Program-made: the position numbers and the translations under genes
The notes under the pieces: generated by a model
Database searches by the model: none
Seen by the model: only the letters and a program-made list of their open reading frames with translations
Told to the model about the DNA's origin: nothing
Assembly (NCBI GenBank): GCA_031268055.1
Contig: JAIRXY010000275.1
Span: 1-6,650, forward strand
DNA: 6,650 bases
Reading direction: 5' to 3'
Source: Prevotellaceae bacterium
GTDB taxonomy: Bacteria; Bacteroidota; Bacteroidia; Bacteroidales; UBA932
In this document: piece after piece, positions 1 to 6,320 of the stretch
Layout of the letters: each line of letters opens with the position of its first letter
How positions within the stretch are numbered: the first letter of the stretch is position 1

Positions 1-8
1 ATGGAGTT

Positions 9-25
9 GAACTACTACGTAGTTC
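9..25. repeat. Perfect 7-bp stem-loop with TAC triloop
   Basis: The arms GAACTAC (9-15) and GTAGTTC (19-25) are perfectly complementary around a 3-nt loop, TAC (16-18). It is the first of three hairpins in the leftmost 111 bases with the same apical form, C-TRC-G (C and G being the closing pair). No T-tract follows, so it is not a terminator. It most likely belongs to an interspersed palindromic repeat, or lies just beyond an upstream gene outside the window. The structure is seen directly; the repeat identity is inferred. Confidence 0.55.
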
Positions 26-36
26 CGGAAGAGAGC

Positions 37-53
37 GAGAGAGAGAGAGAGAG
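37..53. repeat. GA dinucleotide microsatellite
   Basis: Eight and a half uninterrupted GA units run from 37 to 53, preceded by a related imperfect stretch from 31. Such tracts are prone to slipped-strand length change. It lies between two of the triloop hairpins and in no gene I can support. Confidence 0.85.
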
Positions 54-64
54 CTTCATGCTGA

Positions 65-113
65 CCCCGTGCTGCGCACGGGGTTATCCATGTTAAAGTC
101 CTACGGACTTTTT
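65..113. repeat. Pair of adjacent triloop hairpins, REP-like
   Basis: The first hairpin has an 8-bp perfect GC-rich stem, CCCCGTGC (65-72) with GCACGGGG (76-83), and loop TGC. The second has a 7-bp perfect stem, AAAGTCC (95-101) with GGACTTT (105-111), and loop TAC. They are 11 bp apart. The second stem runs into a short T run (109-113), so it could also end transcription coming from the left. Two closely spaced palindromes in non-coding DNA resemble REP/BIME-type interspersed elements. No REP-associated transposase is visible in the window, so that classification is inference. An open frame runs through this stretch from a GTG at 69, but it has no sign of being translated. Confidence 0.6.
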
Positions 114-192
114 CAGGCAACAAAACGGCAACAAAAATTGCTCAAATGTTTTTACCGGAAAACCATGATTTTTATTTTATTCAGAAAAAAAA

Positions 193-224
193 TTTGGAGG
201 TTACAAAATTATGATATAAATTTG
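193..224 (+). promoter_or_regulatory. Bacteroidota-type promoter for the trp operon
   Basis: TAAATTTG at 217-224 matches the Bacteroidota primary sigma factor -7 consensus TAnnTTTG exactly. TTTG at 193-196 fits the -33 element, with a 20-bp gap between the two, which suits that promoter class. Transcription would start near 229-232, about 18 nt before the leader ORF and 200 nt before trpB. This places the Trp-rich ORF and the terminator inside the untranslated leader of the operon. The motif match is seen directly; the start site is inferred. Confidence 0.75.
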
Positions 225-248
225 CAGCCTCTAATTTTACATGAAGTT

Positions 249-308
249 ATGAATTTTTGTGCTAAGAATACTTTTTGGTGGTGGCGTTCGCAGCTTTTCA
301 AGTCGTGA
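249..308 (+). CDS. trpL: trp operon leader peptide with three tandem Trp codons
   Basis: This short ORF encodes MNFCAKNTFWWWRSQLFKS (19 residues, TGA at 306-308). Three consecutive UGG codons lie at 276-284, while the six trp enzymes downstream contain only three Trp in 1868 residues. It lies just after a good promoter and 123 bp before trpB, with a strong terminator between. The peptide itself is probably without function: its translation rate would report charged tRNA-Trp. ATG 249 is chosen because it is the first in-frame ATG after the predicted transcription start. The frame stays open further upstream, but only through non-transcribed repeat DNA. No Shine-Dalgarno is present, which is usual in this phylum. 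A three-codon ORF (ATG 241) ends with a TGA at 250-252 that overlaps the start codon and might couple to it. Confidence 0.82.
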   Translation: MNFCAKNTFWWWRSQLFKS

Positions 309-322
309 ACAGGTAACGCCAT
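281..322 (+). promoter_or_regulatory. Attenuator 1:2 (pause / anti-antiterminator) hairpin
   Basis: TGGCGTT (282-288) pairs with AACGCCA (315-321), a perfect 7-bp stem extended by a G281-U322 wobble. A second short stem inside the loop, TTCA (297-300) with TGAA (306-309), stacks within it. The 5' arm begins in the third Trp codon, so a ribosome waiting on Trp codons would prevent it from forming. When formed, it encloses bases 302-312, which are needed for the antiterminator. The position matches structure 1:2 of classical leader-peptide attenuators. The pairing is read from the sequence; the role is inferred. Confidence 0.65.
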
Positions 323-375
323 GCTTTTAAGTACAAAGCTTCAAAAAGGTAAAACAAGGGCTGTCCTCTCACGAC
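302..375 (+). promoter_or_regulatory. Candidate antiterminator pairing (2:3)
   Basis: GTCGTGA (302-308), which includes the leader stop codon, is perfectly complementary to TCACGAC (369-375). The next four bases, ACAG (309-312), pair with CTGT (361-364) across a 4-nt bulge (365-368). This uses four bases of the terminator's left arm, most of its loop and three bases of its right arm, so it cannot coexist with the terminator. A ribosome stalled at the Trp codons leaves 302-312 free; one that reaches the stop codon covers it. A weaker alternative pairs 290-298 with 356-364 (with G-U pairs), but a stalled ribosome would partly cover that arm, so I prefer the first. Confidence 0.6.
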
Positions 376-391
376 AGCCCTTAATTTTTTT
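356..391 (+). terminator. Intrinsic terminator / trp attenuator (3:4)
   Basis: A perfect 10-bp stem, AAGGGCTGTC (356-365) with GACAGCCCTT (373-382), has a 7-nt loop and is followed by seven Ts (385-391). It is the best intrinsic terminator in the window. It lies between the operon promoter and trpB, ends 40 bp before the trpB start, and has no other gene upstream to serve, apart from the Trp-rich leader ORF. It is therefore best read as the conditional terminator of the trp operon. Termination when Trp is plentiful is the inferred behaviour. Confidence 0.88.
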
Positions 392-431
392 ATACTAAAA
401 TCAAACAACAACCAACATCTTACACACAGCT

Positions 432-1616
432 ATGGATTACAACTTAACCGACGACGGGTACTACGGCGAATTTGGCGGGGCGTACATCCCCGAAATACTT
501 TACGCCAACGTGGAGGCGCTACGGCAAAGCTACCTGAAAATTATCGACGACCCCGCGTTCAAGGCCGAGTTCAGCGCCCTGCTGCGCGACTACGTTGGCC
601 GCCCCTCGCCGCTGTACTTCGCCAAGCGGCTATCGGAGCGGTACGCAACGCGCATCTACCTTAAGCGCGAAGACCTGAACCATACAGGGTCGCACAAAAT
701 CAACAACGCCATTGGGCAAATCCTCCTTGCGCGGCGCATGGGCAAAACCCGCATTATTGCCGAAACGGGCGCGGGGCAGCACGGCGTAGCTACGGCTACC
801 GTATGCGCCCTGATGAACATGCGGTGCATTGTCTACATGGGCGAAACGGATATTGCGCGGCAGCAGCTCAACGTGCAAAAAATGAAAATGCTGGGCGTAG
901 AGGTGCGCCCCGTATCCAGCGGCAACAAAACGCTCAAGGACGCCTGCAACGAGGCCATCCGCGACTGGTGCTGCAACCCGTCGGATACGCACTACATCAT
1001 TGGCTCTACGGTGGGGCCGCATCCCTACCCCGACATGGTGACGCGCTTTCAGTCGGTCATTAGCGCGGAGCTGAAGCAGCAGCTCGCCGAGCACACCGGG
1101 CGCGACTACCCCGACTACCTCGTTGCCTGCGTGGGCGGCGGAAGCAACGCCGCCGGCACGTTCTACCACTACCTCAACGACGAGCGCGTGAAGCTCATCG
1201 GCGCAGAGGCGGCAGGCTTGGGCATAGATACCGACCAAACCGCCGCGACCATTCACCGCGGCAAGCGCGGTATCATCCACGGCAGCCACACCCTTGTAAT
1301 GCAAACCGACGACGGGCAAATCATCGAGCCGTACTCTATTTCTGCCGGGTTGGACTACCCGGGCATCGGGCCGCTGCACGCCAACCTTGCCGAAACCGGC
1401 AGGGCAACATACATGGCCGTGACCGACGACGAGGCGCTGAGGGCTGCCACGGAGCTCACCCGCCTTGAGGCTATCATTCCGGCGCTGGAGTCGGCGCACG
1501 CGCTGGGGATATTGCGCCGCAAGGCGTTTGACCCAAGCGACGTGGTGGTTATCACCGTGTCGGGGCGCGGGGACAAGGATATGGAAACGTTCATTAATAA
1601 TACAGCAACAGTATGA
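432..1616 (+). CDS. trpB: Tryptophan synthase beta subunit
   Basis: TrpB is the PLP enzyme that joins indole and L-serine to make L-tryptophan, normally in an alpha2-beta2 complex with TrpA. At 394 residues it is the usual length of the TrpB1 class. Visible motifs are [13 protein letters not shown] with the PLP lysine K89, ETGAGQHG (111-118) with the catalytic Glu at 111, the phosphate-binding loop CVGGGSNA (233-240), GLDYPG (306-311) with the conserved Asp 308, and the SGRGDKD cofactor-contact motif (377-383). The ATG at 432 gives the expected N-terminus, which runs into the conserved FGGAYIPE segment. It is the first structural gene, typical of Bacteroidota trp operons, and its stop overlaps the trpE start in ATGA. 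It has one Trp residue (W179). Its obligate partner gene trpA is not in this window. Confidence 0.98.
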   Translation: MDYNLTDDGYYGEFGGAYIPEILYANVEALRQSYLKIIDDPAFKAEFSALLRDYVGRPSPLYFAKRLSERYATRIYLKREDLNHTGSHKINNAIGQILLARRMGKTRIIAETGAGQHGVATATVCALMNMRCIVYMGETDIARQQLNVQKMKMLGVEVRPVSSGNKTLKDACNEAIRDWCCNPSDTHYIIGSTVGPHPYPDMVTRFQSVISAELKQQLAEHTGRDYPDYLVACVGGGSNAAGTFYHYLNDERVKLIGAEAAGLGIDTDQTAATIHRGKRGIIHGSHTLVMQTDDGQIIEPYSISAGLDYPGIGPLHANLAETGRATYMAVTDDEALRAATELTRLEAIIPALESAHALGILRRKAFDPSDVVVITVSGRGDKDMETFINNTATV

Positions 1617-3016
1617 AAGTAAAGCTAACCGTCATCAAAAAAACGCTGCTCGCCGACCTCCAAACGCCGGTGAGCATTTACCTCAAGGTGCGGGATATGT
1701 TCCCGCAATCGGCGCTGCTCGAAAGCTCCGACTACCACACGTCGGACAACAGCTACTCCTACATCGGGGTAGAGCCGCTGGCTACCTTTTCGGTGAGCCA
1801 AAGCGCAGCAACAGCCACCTACCCCAACGGAGGCAAGACCTCCACGCCCATCGCCCGTCAGCACGACGAGCAGCGAATGCTCGACGAGTTTATCAAAAGC
1901 TTCGAGGCTTCGGGCAGCAGCGCCGGCAGCAGCAACGGCTTCTTTGGCTACACCGCCTACAACGCCGTGCGGTACTTTGAGCAGATAGACGTCAAGCCGT
2001 GCGAAGACGCGCTGCTGCCGGTAGCCGACATGACCTACATCCTCTACCGCTTTGTGATTTCCATTAACCACCTGAACAACGAGATGAGCATTGTGGAAAA
2101 CCTCACCGACGGGCAGCAAAGCAAGATGGACGAGCTTATTTACATCATCAACAGCCGCAACTTTCCGAGCTACGATTTTTGCCCGCAGGGCGAAACCACC
2201 TCGCCCATCAGCGACGAGGAGTACAAGGCAATGGTGCAGGCGGGCATTGGCCACTGCCTGCGGGGTGACGTGTTTCAAATTGTGCTGTCGCGACGATTTG
2301 AGCAGCGCTACACCGGCGACGACTTCAAAGTATACCGCGCCTTGAGGTCTATCAACCCGTCGCCCTACCTGTTTTACTTTGACTTTGGGTCGTACCGCAT
2401 TTTTGGGTCTTCGCCCGAAACGCACCTGAAGGTAGAGGGCAACACCGCCACCATTGACCCCATTGCCGGCACCATTTACCGCACGGGCAACGACGAGCAA
2501 GACCGGCAGCTGGCGCAAGCCCTGCTCCAAGACCCCAAGGAGAACGCCGAGCACGTAATGCTGGTTGACCTTGCGCGAAACGACCTGAGCCGAAACGCGC
2601 AGAACGTAACCGTAAAATCGTACAAGGAGGTGCAGTTTTACTCGCACGTCATTCACATGGTTTCGCGGGTGTGCGGCGAGGTAGCGCCGGAGGCAAACCG
2701 CATTGGGCTTTTTGCCGATACGTTTCCGGCAGGCACGCTTTCCGGAGCGCCCAAGGTGCGCGCCATGCAGCTCATCAACGCGCTGGAGAAGTACCCGCGG
2801 GGCGCTTACGGCGGCTGCATTGGCCACATCGGGCTGGATGGCAACCTCAATCAGGCTATCACCATCCGCACCTTTGTGAGCTGCAACAATACGCTGTACT
2901 ATCAGGCCGGAGCGGGTATCGTTGCGCAGTCAAAGCCCGAAAATGAGCTTAGGGAGGTAAACAGCAAGCTCGGCGCATTGAACAAGGCTATTGAGATGGC
3001 GAGAGGTAAAGATTAG
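1613..3016 (+). CDS. trpE: Anthranilate synthase component I
   Basis: TrpE converts chorismate plus ammonia, supplied by TrpG, to anthranilate and pyruvate, the committed step of the pathway. The protein has 467 residues, normal for an unfused TrpE. The N-terminal domain carries LLESSD (35-40), corresponding to the LLES region where tryptophan binds for feedback inhibition. The chorismate-binding domain shows [12 protein letters not shown] (218-229), [10 protein letters not shown] (247-256), [10 protein letters not shown] (265-274), PIAGT (283-287), [13 protein letters not shown] (313-325), [11 protein letters not shown] (371-381) and [15 protein letters not shown] (431-445). Ala in PIAGT, rather than the Lys of PabB-type PIKGT, favours anthranilate synthase over aminodeoxychorismate synthase. 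The PIAGT motif continues IYRTGND instead of the more common RxRG. The start overlaps trpB by 4 bp, suggesting translational coupling. No Trp residues. Confidence 0.97.
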   Translation: MKVKLTVIKKTLLADLQTPVSIYLKVRDMFPQSALLESSDYHTSDNSYSYIGVEPLATFSVSQSAATATYPNGGKTSTPIARQHDEQRMLDEFIKSFEASGSSAGSSNGFFGYTAYNAVRYFEQIDVKPCEDALLPVADMTYILYRFVISINHLNNEMSIVENLTDGQQSKMDELIYIINSRNFPSYDFCPQGETTSPISDEEYKAMVQAGIGHCLRGDVFQIVLSRRFEQRYTGDDFKVYRALRSINPSPYLFYFDFGSYRIFGSSPETHLKVEGNTATIDPIAGTIYRTGNDEQDRQLAQALLQDPKENAEHVMLVDLARNDLSRNAQNVTVKSYKEVQFYSHVIHMVSRVCGEVAPEANRIGLFADTFPAGTLSGAPKVRAMQLINALEKYPRGAYGGCIGHIGLDGNLNQAITIRTFVSCNNTLYYQAGAGIVAQSKPENELREVNSKLGALNKAIEMARGKD

Positions 3017-3042
3017 GGTTGACGCTTGAAATTCTCCAACTC

Positions 3043-3084
3043 GTAATTCCTAATTCCTAATTCGTAATTCCTAATTCCTAATTA
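3043..3084. repeat. Six tandem 7-bp repeats before trpG
   Basis: Six consecutive heptamers fill the trpE-trpG spacer: GTAATTC, CTAATTC, CTAATTC, GTAATTC, CTAATTC, CTAATTA. They also form two 21-bp super-units differing only at the last base. The array ends 2 bp before the trpG ATG. It could vary in copy number by slippage and so change the spacing between trpE and trpG. No promoter or terminator is recognisable in this spacer. Confidence 0.92.
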
Positions 3085-3086
3085 AA

Positions 3087-3656
3087 ATGAAGATTCTTGT
3101 ATTCGACAGCTACGACTCCTTTACCTACAACCTTGTACACGCCTTGCGCAAGCTTGGCTGTAGCGACGTTGAGGTGGCGCGCAACGACCAAATCGCGCTC
3201 GAGGCGGTTGCCCGCTACGATAAAATTGTGCTTTCTCCCGGGCCGGGGATTCCCTCCGAGAGCGGCATCCTGTTAGACTTGATAAAGGCTTACGCTGCCA
3301 CCAAAAGCATTTTTGGCGTGTGCCTCGGCATGCAAGCTATCGGCGAGGCGTTTGGCGGCACGCTGGTAAACCTGAAAAATGTGTACCACGGCGTGAGCGA
3401 CGAAATACGGGTCGCTGCGCCCGACCTGCTGTTTGACGGGCTGGGCGAGCGCTTCGAGGCCGGACGCTACCACTCGTGGGTGGTAAGCCCCGACAGCTTC
3501 CCCGACGCGCTGCGCGTAACGGCGCAAGACAGGCACGGCAACATCATGGCGCTGGCGCACCGCCGCTACCGCGTGCGAGGCGTGCAGTTTCACCCCGAAT
3601 CGGTGCTTACGCCAATGGGCGAAAAAATCATACAAAACTGGTTAGATAATGGTTAA
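3087..3656 (+). CDS. trpG: Anthranilate synthase component II (glutamine amidotransferase)
   Basis: TrpG hydrolyses glutamine and channels ammonia to TrpE. It is a class I glutamine amidotransferase domain of 189 residues, the usual length for a stand-alone TrpG not fused to TrpD. The nucleophile is C79 in GVCLGMQ (77-83), with the rest of the triad H169 and E171 in FHPES (168-172). SPGPG (50-54) forms the oxyanion-side loop, and HSW (129-131) is also conserved. The same family includes PabA, which can serve folate synthesis. Position next to trpE indicates tryptophan, though dual use is possible. Unlike the other genes it is isolated from both neighbours by AT-rich spacers of 70 and 81 bp. 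A 7-bp repeat spans its stop codon. It contains two of the operon's three Trp residues (W131, W185). Confidence 0.96.
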   Translation: MKILVFDSYDSFTYNLVHALRKLGCSDVEVARNDQIALEAVARYDKIVLSPGPGIPSESGILLDLIKAYAATKSIFGVCLGMQAIGEAFGGTLVNLKNVYHGVSDEIRVAAPDLLFDGLGERFEAGRYHSWVVSPDSFPDALRVTAQDRHGNIMALAHRRYRVRGVQFHPESVLTPMGEKIIQNWLDNG

Positions 3657-3664
3657 TGGTTAAT
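3651..3664. repeat. Two tandem GGTTAAT heptamers spanning the trpG stop
   Basis: GGTTAAT occurs at 3651-3657 and 3658-3664, back to back. The first copy contains the final Gly codon and TAA stop of trpG; the preceding bases (AGATAAT) look like a degenerate third unit. A slippage change here would leave the TrpG protein essentially unchanged. Confidence 0.75.
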
Positions 3665-3714
3665 TATCAAATATCAAAATGGCTTTTTAATTTTTATCGG
3701 ATAATAGTGAATTT

Positions 3715-3735
3715 AAAATTCAAAATTCAAAATTT
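3715..3735. repeat. Three tandem 7-bp repeats before trpD
   Basis: AAAATTC (3715-3721), AAAATTC (3722-3728) and AAAATTT (3729-3735) end 2 bp before the trpD ATG, the same placement as the heptamer array before trpG. The unit sequence differs, but the 7-bp period is the same. Nothing else is recognisable in the 3657-3737 spacer. Confidence 0.82.
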
Positions 3736-3737
3736 CA

Positions 3738-4733
3738 ATGAAACATTTGCTTTACCGCTTATTTGAGCACCAAGACCTCGAGCGAGAGGAGTCGCGGGAG
3801 GCGCTGATTCGCATGGCGCACGGCGAGTACAACGAAAGCCAGATTGCGGCTTTCATCACCGTTTTTTTGATGCGCAGCATTACCATTGACGAGCTGACGG
3901 GCTTTCGCGACGCGCTGCTTGAGCTGCGCGTGCCGGTAGACCTGTCGGCGTACAACGCTATCGACATCGTAGGTACGGGCGGCGACAACAAAAACACGTT
4001 CAACATCTCCACTGCTGCCTGCTTCACGGTGGCCGGCGCAGGCTACCACGTGGTGAAGCACGGCAACTACGGCTCGACCTCGGTGAGCGGAGCCTCTAAC
4101 GTGATAGAGCAGCACGGCGTGAAGTTCACCAAAGATGTTGACCTCATGCGCCGCTCGCTCGACGCCTGCAAAATGGCTTTCCTCCACGCGCAGTTTTTCA
4201 ACCCCGCGCTAAAGGTGGTAGCGCCGGTGCGCAAAAATCTTGCCGTCAGGACGTTTTTCAACATGCTTGGCCCGCTGGTCAACCCTACCCTACCCAAGCG
4301 GCAAATGCTGGGCGTATACAACCTCAAGCTGGCGCGCCTATACTACTACCTCTACCAGCAAACAGGCGCCGACTTCACGGTGGTCAACTCGCTGGACGGC
4401 TACGACGAAATATCGCTCACCTCGGCATTTAAATGCTTTTGCAACAGCGGCGAAAGCATCCATACGCCCGAAGAGCTTGGCTTTGAGCGCACCGCAGAGA
4501 GCGACCTGTACGGCGGCGACACGGTAGAAAAAGCCGCCGCCATATTTGACCGCGTGCTGAACAACACCGCCAGCAAAGCGCAAAAGGATGTCGTTGTTGC
4601 CAACGCTGCCTTTGCCATACGCACCATCAACCCGCAGCTCGACGTCGCCACCTGCATTGCGCAGGCGCAGGCGTCCATCGAAAGCGGAAGCGCCCTAAAG
4701 TCGCTGAAAAAATTTGTTGAAGTAAACTCCTGA
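3738..4733 (+). CDS. trpD: Anthranilate phosphoribosyltransferase
   Basis: TrpD transfers phosphoribose from PRPP to anthranilate, giving N-(5-phosphoribosyl)anthranilate. Its 331 residues match a stand-alone enzyme of the class IV phosphoribosyltransferase fold. A small helical N-terminal domain (about 1-70) precedes the PRPP-binding glycine motif VGTGGD (78-83). Next are KHGN (107-110), the anthranilate-binding PVRKNL segment (163-168, conserved Arg 165), the NMLGPLVNP loop (175-183) and the metal-binding Asp-Glu pair in GYDE (D223, E224). All expected functional residues are present. It follows trpG after 81 bp and precedes trpC by only 3 bp. It contains no Trp. Confidence 0.97.
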   Translation: MKHLLYRLFEHQDLEREESREALIRMAHGEYNESQIAAFITVFLMRSITIDELTGFRDALLELRVPVDLSAYNAIDIVGTGGDNKNTFNISTAACFTVAGAGYHVVKHGNYGSTSVSGASNVIEQHGVKFTKDVDLMRRSLDACKMAFLHAQFFNPALKVVAPVRKNLAVRTFFNMLGPLVNPTLPKRQMLGVYNLKLARLYYYLYQQTGADFTVVNSLDGYDEISLTSAFKCFCNSGESIHTPEELGFERTAESDLYGGDTVEKAAAIFDRVLNNTASKAQKDVVVANAAFAIRTINPQLDVATCIAQAQASIESGSALKSLKKFVEVNS

Positions 4734-4736
4734 GCG

Positions 4737-5564
4737 ATGAATATACTTACAAAAATACTCGCCACCAAGCGCGACGAAATTGCCGCCAGCCAAAGGCAGC
4801 GCAGCTTTGACGACATTTACAGCGAGGCGCGGCAGATTGCACGGCCAGCGCTGTCGCTCTCCGGAAGCTTGCGCCAATCGGCGACGCCAATTATTGCCGA
4901 ATTTAAGCGTCGCTCGCCATCCAAAGGCTTCATCAACAGGGAGGCCGATGTAGCAACCGTCGTAGCTGGCTATGCGGCGCACGGCGCCGCCGCCATATCG
5001 GCGCTCACCGACAGGGAGTACTTTGCCGGCTCGCTTGCCGACTTGTCGGCAGCGCGGCAGGTATCAAGCGTGCCGCTGCTCCGTAAAGATTTTATCATCA
5101 GCCCCTACCAGCTGTGCGAAGCGCGGATTGCCGGCGCTGACGCTGCGCTGCTCATCGCTGCCGCGCTCACAAGGGAGCAGTGCGCGGAGCTGGCCGCGTT
5201 TGCCCGTTCGCTTGGCCTTGAGACATTGCTTGAGGTGCATAGCGAGGCCGAGCTCAGCTACATCAGCCCGCACATCAGCGCGGTTGGCGTCAACAACCGC
5301 GACTTGTCTACCTTTGTAACCAGCACGGCGACTTCGCTAACGCTGGCCGCCCTGATTCCCGACAGCTACGTTAAAGTATCCGAGAGCGGCATTTCCGACA
5401 CGGAGACCGTGAAAACGCTGCAAAGGGCTGGCTTCCGCGGATTCCTGATGGGCGAAATTTTTATGAAAGCGGACAATCCGGTGCAGGCATTTGCAGCGTT
5501 TGCCGAAAGCTTGAAAGCTGAAAGCCAACAGCGCAGAACTTTTACAGCTCAAGCAGACAAATGA
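4737..5564 (+). CDS. trpC: Indole-3-glycerol phosphate synthase
   Basis: TrpC closes and decarboxylates carboxyphenylamino-deoxyribulose phosphate to indole-3-glycerol phosphate. It is a (beta/alpha)8 barrel of 275 residues. Conserved segments are IIAEFKRRSPSKG (52-64) with E55 and catalytic K57, LRKDFI (115-120) with catalytic K117, LLEVHSEAEL (164-173) with E166, GVNNRDL (184-190), SESGIS (215-220) and GFLMGE (235-240). It is monofunctional: TrpF is a separate downstream gene, not the fused C-terminal domain seen in enteric bacteria. The last 15 or so residues are a hydrophilic tail beyond the barrel. It begins 3 bp after trpD and its stop overlaps the trpF start by 4 bp. It contains no Trp. 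Confidence 0.97.
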   Translation: MNILTKILATKRDEIAASQRQRSFDDIYSEARQIARPALSLSGSLRQSATPIIAEFKRRSPSKGFINREADVATVVAGYAAHGAAAISALTDREYFAGSLADLSAARQVSSVPLLRKDFIISPYQLCEARIAGADAALLIAAALTREQCAELAAFARSLGLETLLEVHSEAELSYISPHISAVGVNNRDLSTFVTSTATSLTLAALIPDSYVKVSESGISDTETVKTLQRAGFRGFLMGEIFMKADNPVQAFAAFAESLKAESQQRRTFTAQADK

Positions 5565-6199
5565 AAATCAAGGTATGCGGCATGAAGGAGGCGAGCAACA
5601 TCGCCGAGGTAGCCCAGCTACAGCCGGATTACATGGGCTTTATTTTCTACGAGCGTTCACCCCGCTTTGCCGAAGGGCTGCCGCCCAGCGCCCTTGATGC
5701 GCTATCGGACAAAACGCTGCGCGTAGGTGTGTTTGTTAACGCCGCGGAAGCTTACATCGCAAGGCAGGCAGCGCGCTACCGCCTCGACCTGCTACAGCTG
5801 CACGGCGACGAAACACCCGCCGGCTGCGCGCGGCTCAAGTCCGGCTACAAAATTATCAAGGCGTTTGGGGTACAGTCGGAGGCGGATTTTGCCGCGCTGC
5901 ACCGCTACGAGGAGGTGTGCGATTACTTCCTGCTCGACACAAAAACTCCGCTGCGCGGCGGCTCCGGCGAAAAGTTCGACCACCAGCTGCTGGCAGGCTA
6001 CCACAGCAAAGTACCCTTTTTCCTGAGCGGCGGCATAGCGCCCAAAGACGCTGCAAGCCTTACCGACCTACAGCTGCCTTGCTGTGAAGCATTTGACATT
6101 AACAGCCGCTTTGAATTGTCGCCCGGAGTAAAAAATGTTGCAGAGGTTGGAAAATTTATCGAAGCAATCAGGTCGGGAAGCAGCAGGCTGTTTCGCTGA
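5561..6199 (+). CDS. trpF: Phosphoribosylanthranilate isomerase
   Basis: TrpF performs the Amadori rearrangement of phosphoribosylanthranilate to carboxyphenylamino-deoxyribulose phosphate, the step between TrpD and TrpC. It has 212 residues, a little longer than the common size near 200. Catalytic residues are the general base C6 in KVCGM and the general acid D126 in LLDTK. Other conserved segments are SPRF (33-36), LQLHGDE (78-84), GGSGEKFDH (133-141), the phosphate-binding FLSGGI (154-159) and FDINSRFELSPGVK (178-191). The start overlaps trpC in ATGA. The final residues after KFIEAIR (SGSSRLFR) look like a short extension. A second, imperfect copy of the DNA for KFIEAIR lies just beyond the stop, suggesting recent rearrangement of this 3' end. 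In related operons trpA would follow; here it does not. Confidence 0.96.
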   Translation: MKIKVCGMKEASNIAEVAQLQPDYMGFIFYERSPRFAEGLPPSALDALSDKTLRVGVFVNAAEAYIARQAARYRLDLLQLHGDETPAGCARLKSGYKIIKAFGVQSEADFAALHRYEEVCDYFLLDTKTPLRGGSGEKFDHQLLAGYHSKVPFFLSGGIAPKDAASLTDLQLPCCEAFDINSRFELSPGVKNVAEVGKFIEAIRSGSSRLFR

Positions 6200-6226
6200 G
6201 AATGAAAAATTTATAAAAACAATCAG
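6151..6226. repeat. Imperfect 21-bp direct repeat across the trpF 3' end
   Basis: Positions 6151-6171, inside trpF, and 6206-6226, just after its stop, match at 18 of 21 bases at an offset of 55 bp. The first copy encodes KFIEAIR. Read in its own frame, the second would give KFIKTIS, which is not the trpF frame. It looks like a decayed duplication or the remnant of an older trpF terminus. Confidence 0.5.
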
Positions 6227-6240
6227 TACTGACCGGCTAA

Positions 6241-6319
6241 ATTTAAAATCACTATTGTCCGTTTGGATTAGGCATAGTGGGAGGGGTAAAATGAGGCGGA
6301 AAACTGTGATTTTTTAAAT
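6241..6319. repeat. AT-rich inverted repeats after trpF
   Basis: ATTTAAAATCAC (6241-6252) is complementary to GTGATTTTTTAAAT (6306-6319) apart from two extra Ts. Inside it, CACTAT (6250-6255) also pairs with ATAGTG (6274-6279), so two alternative foldings compete for CAC at 6250-6252. The right arm ends in a T run, but the loop is long (about 53 nt), so this is a poor intrinsic terminator. The trp operon has no other convincing + strand terminator in this spacer. Role unknown. Confidence 0.35.
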
Positions 6320-6320
6320 T

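Noticed and set aside
1..96. 31-codon open frame from ATG 1
   Set aside because: It reads through a palindrome, a GA microsatellite and another palindrome. Composition and context suggest repeat DNA, not a gene.
69..308. 79-codon ORF starting at GTG 69 and ending at the leader stop
   Set aside because: Its first part runs through hairpin repeats upstream of the predicted promoter. Only the last 19 codons, from ATG 249, fit a transcribed leader peptide.
356..391. Terminator of an upstream gene rather than an attenuator
   Set aside because: No other gene lies between 1 and 355, and a promoter plus a Trp-rich ORF sit directly upstream. The alternative pairings also fit regulation of trpB.
630..1499. 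289-codon open frame antisense to trpB
   Set aside because: Shadow of trpB with low-complexity Val/Ala/Arg/His-rich content and no motif.
1625..2827. 400-codon open frame antisense to trpE
   Set aside because: It lies wholly within trpE on the other strand, has no recognisable domain, and is explained by GC-rich codon use in trpE, where every motif is intact.
3043..3084. CRISPR array
   Set aside because: Units are 7 bp and directly adjacent with no spacers; this is a simple tandem repeat.
3657..3737. Internal promoter before trpD
   Set aside because: Only near matches to TAnnTTTG occur in this AT-rich spacer, with no properly spaced upstream TTTG.
6135..6317. 60-codon + strand ORF overlapping the end of trpF
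   Set aside because: Out of frame with trpF, no motif, AT-rich. Its slight likeness to TrpF comes from the duplicated 21-bp segment.
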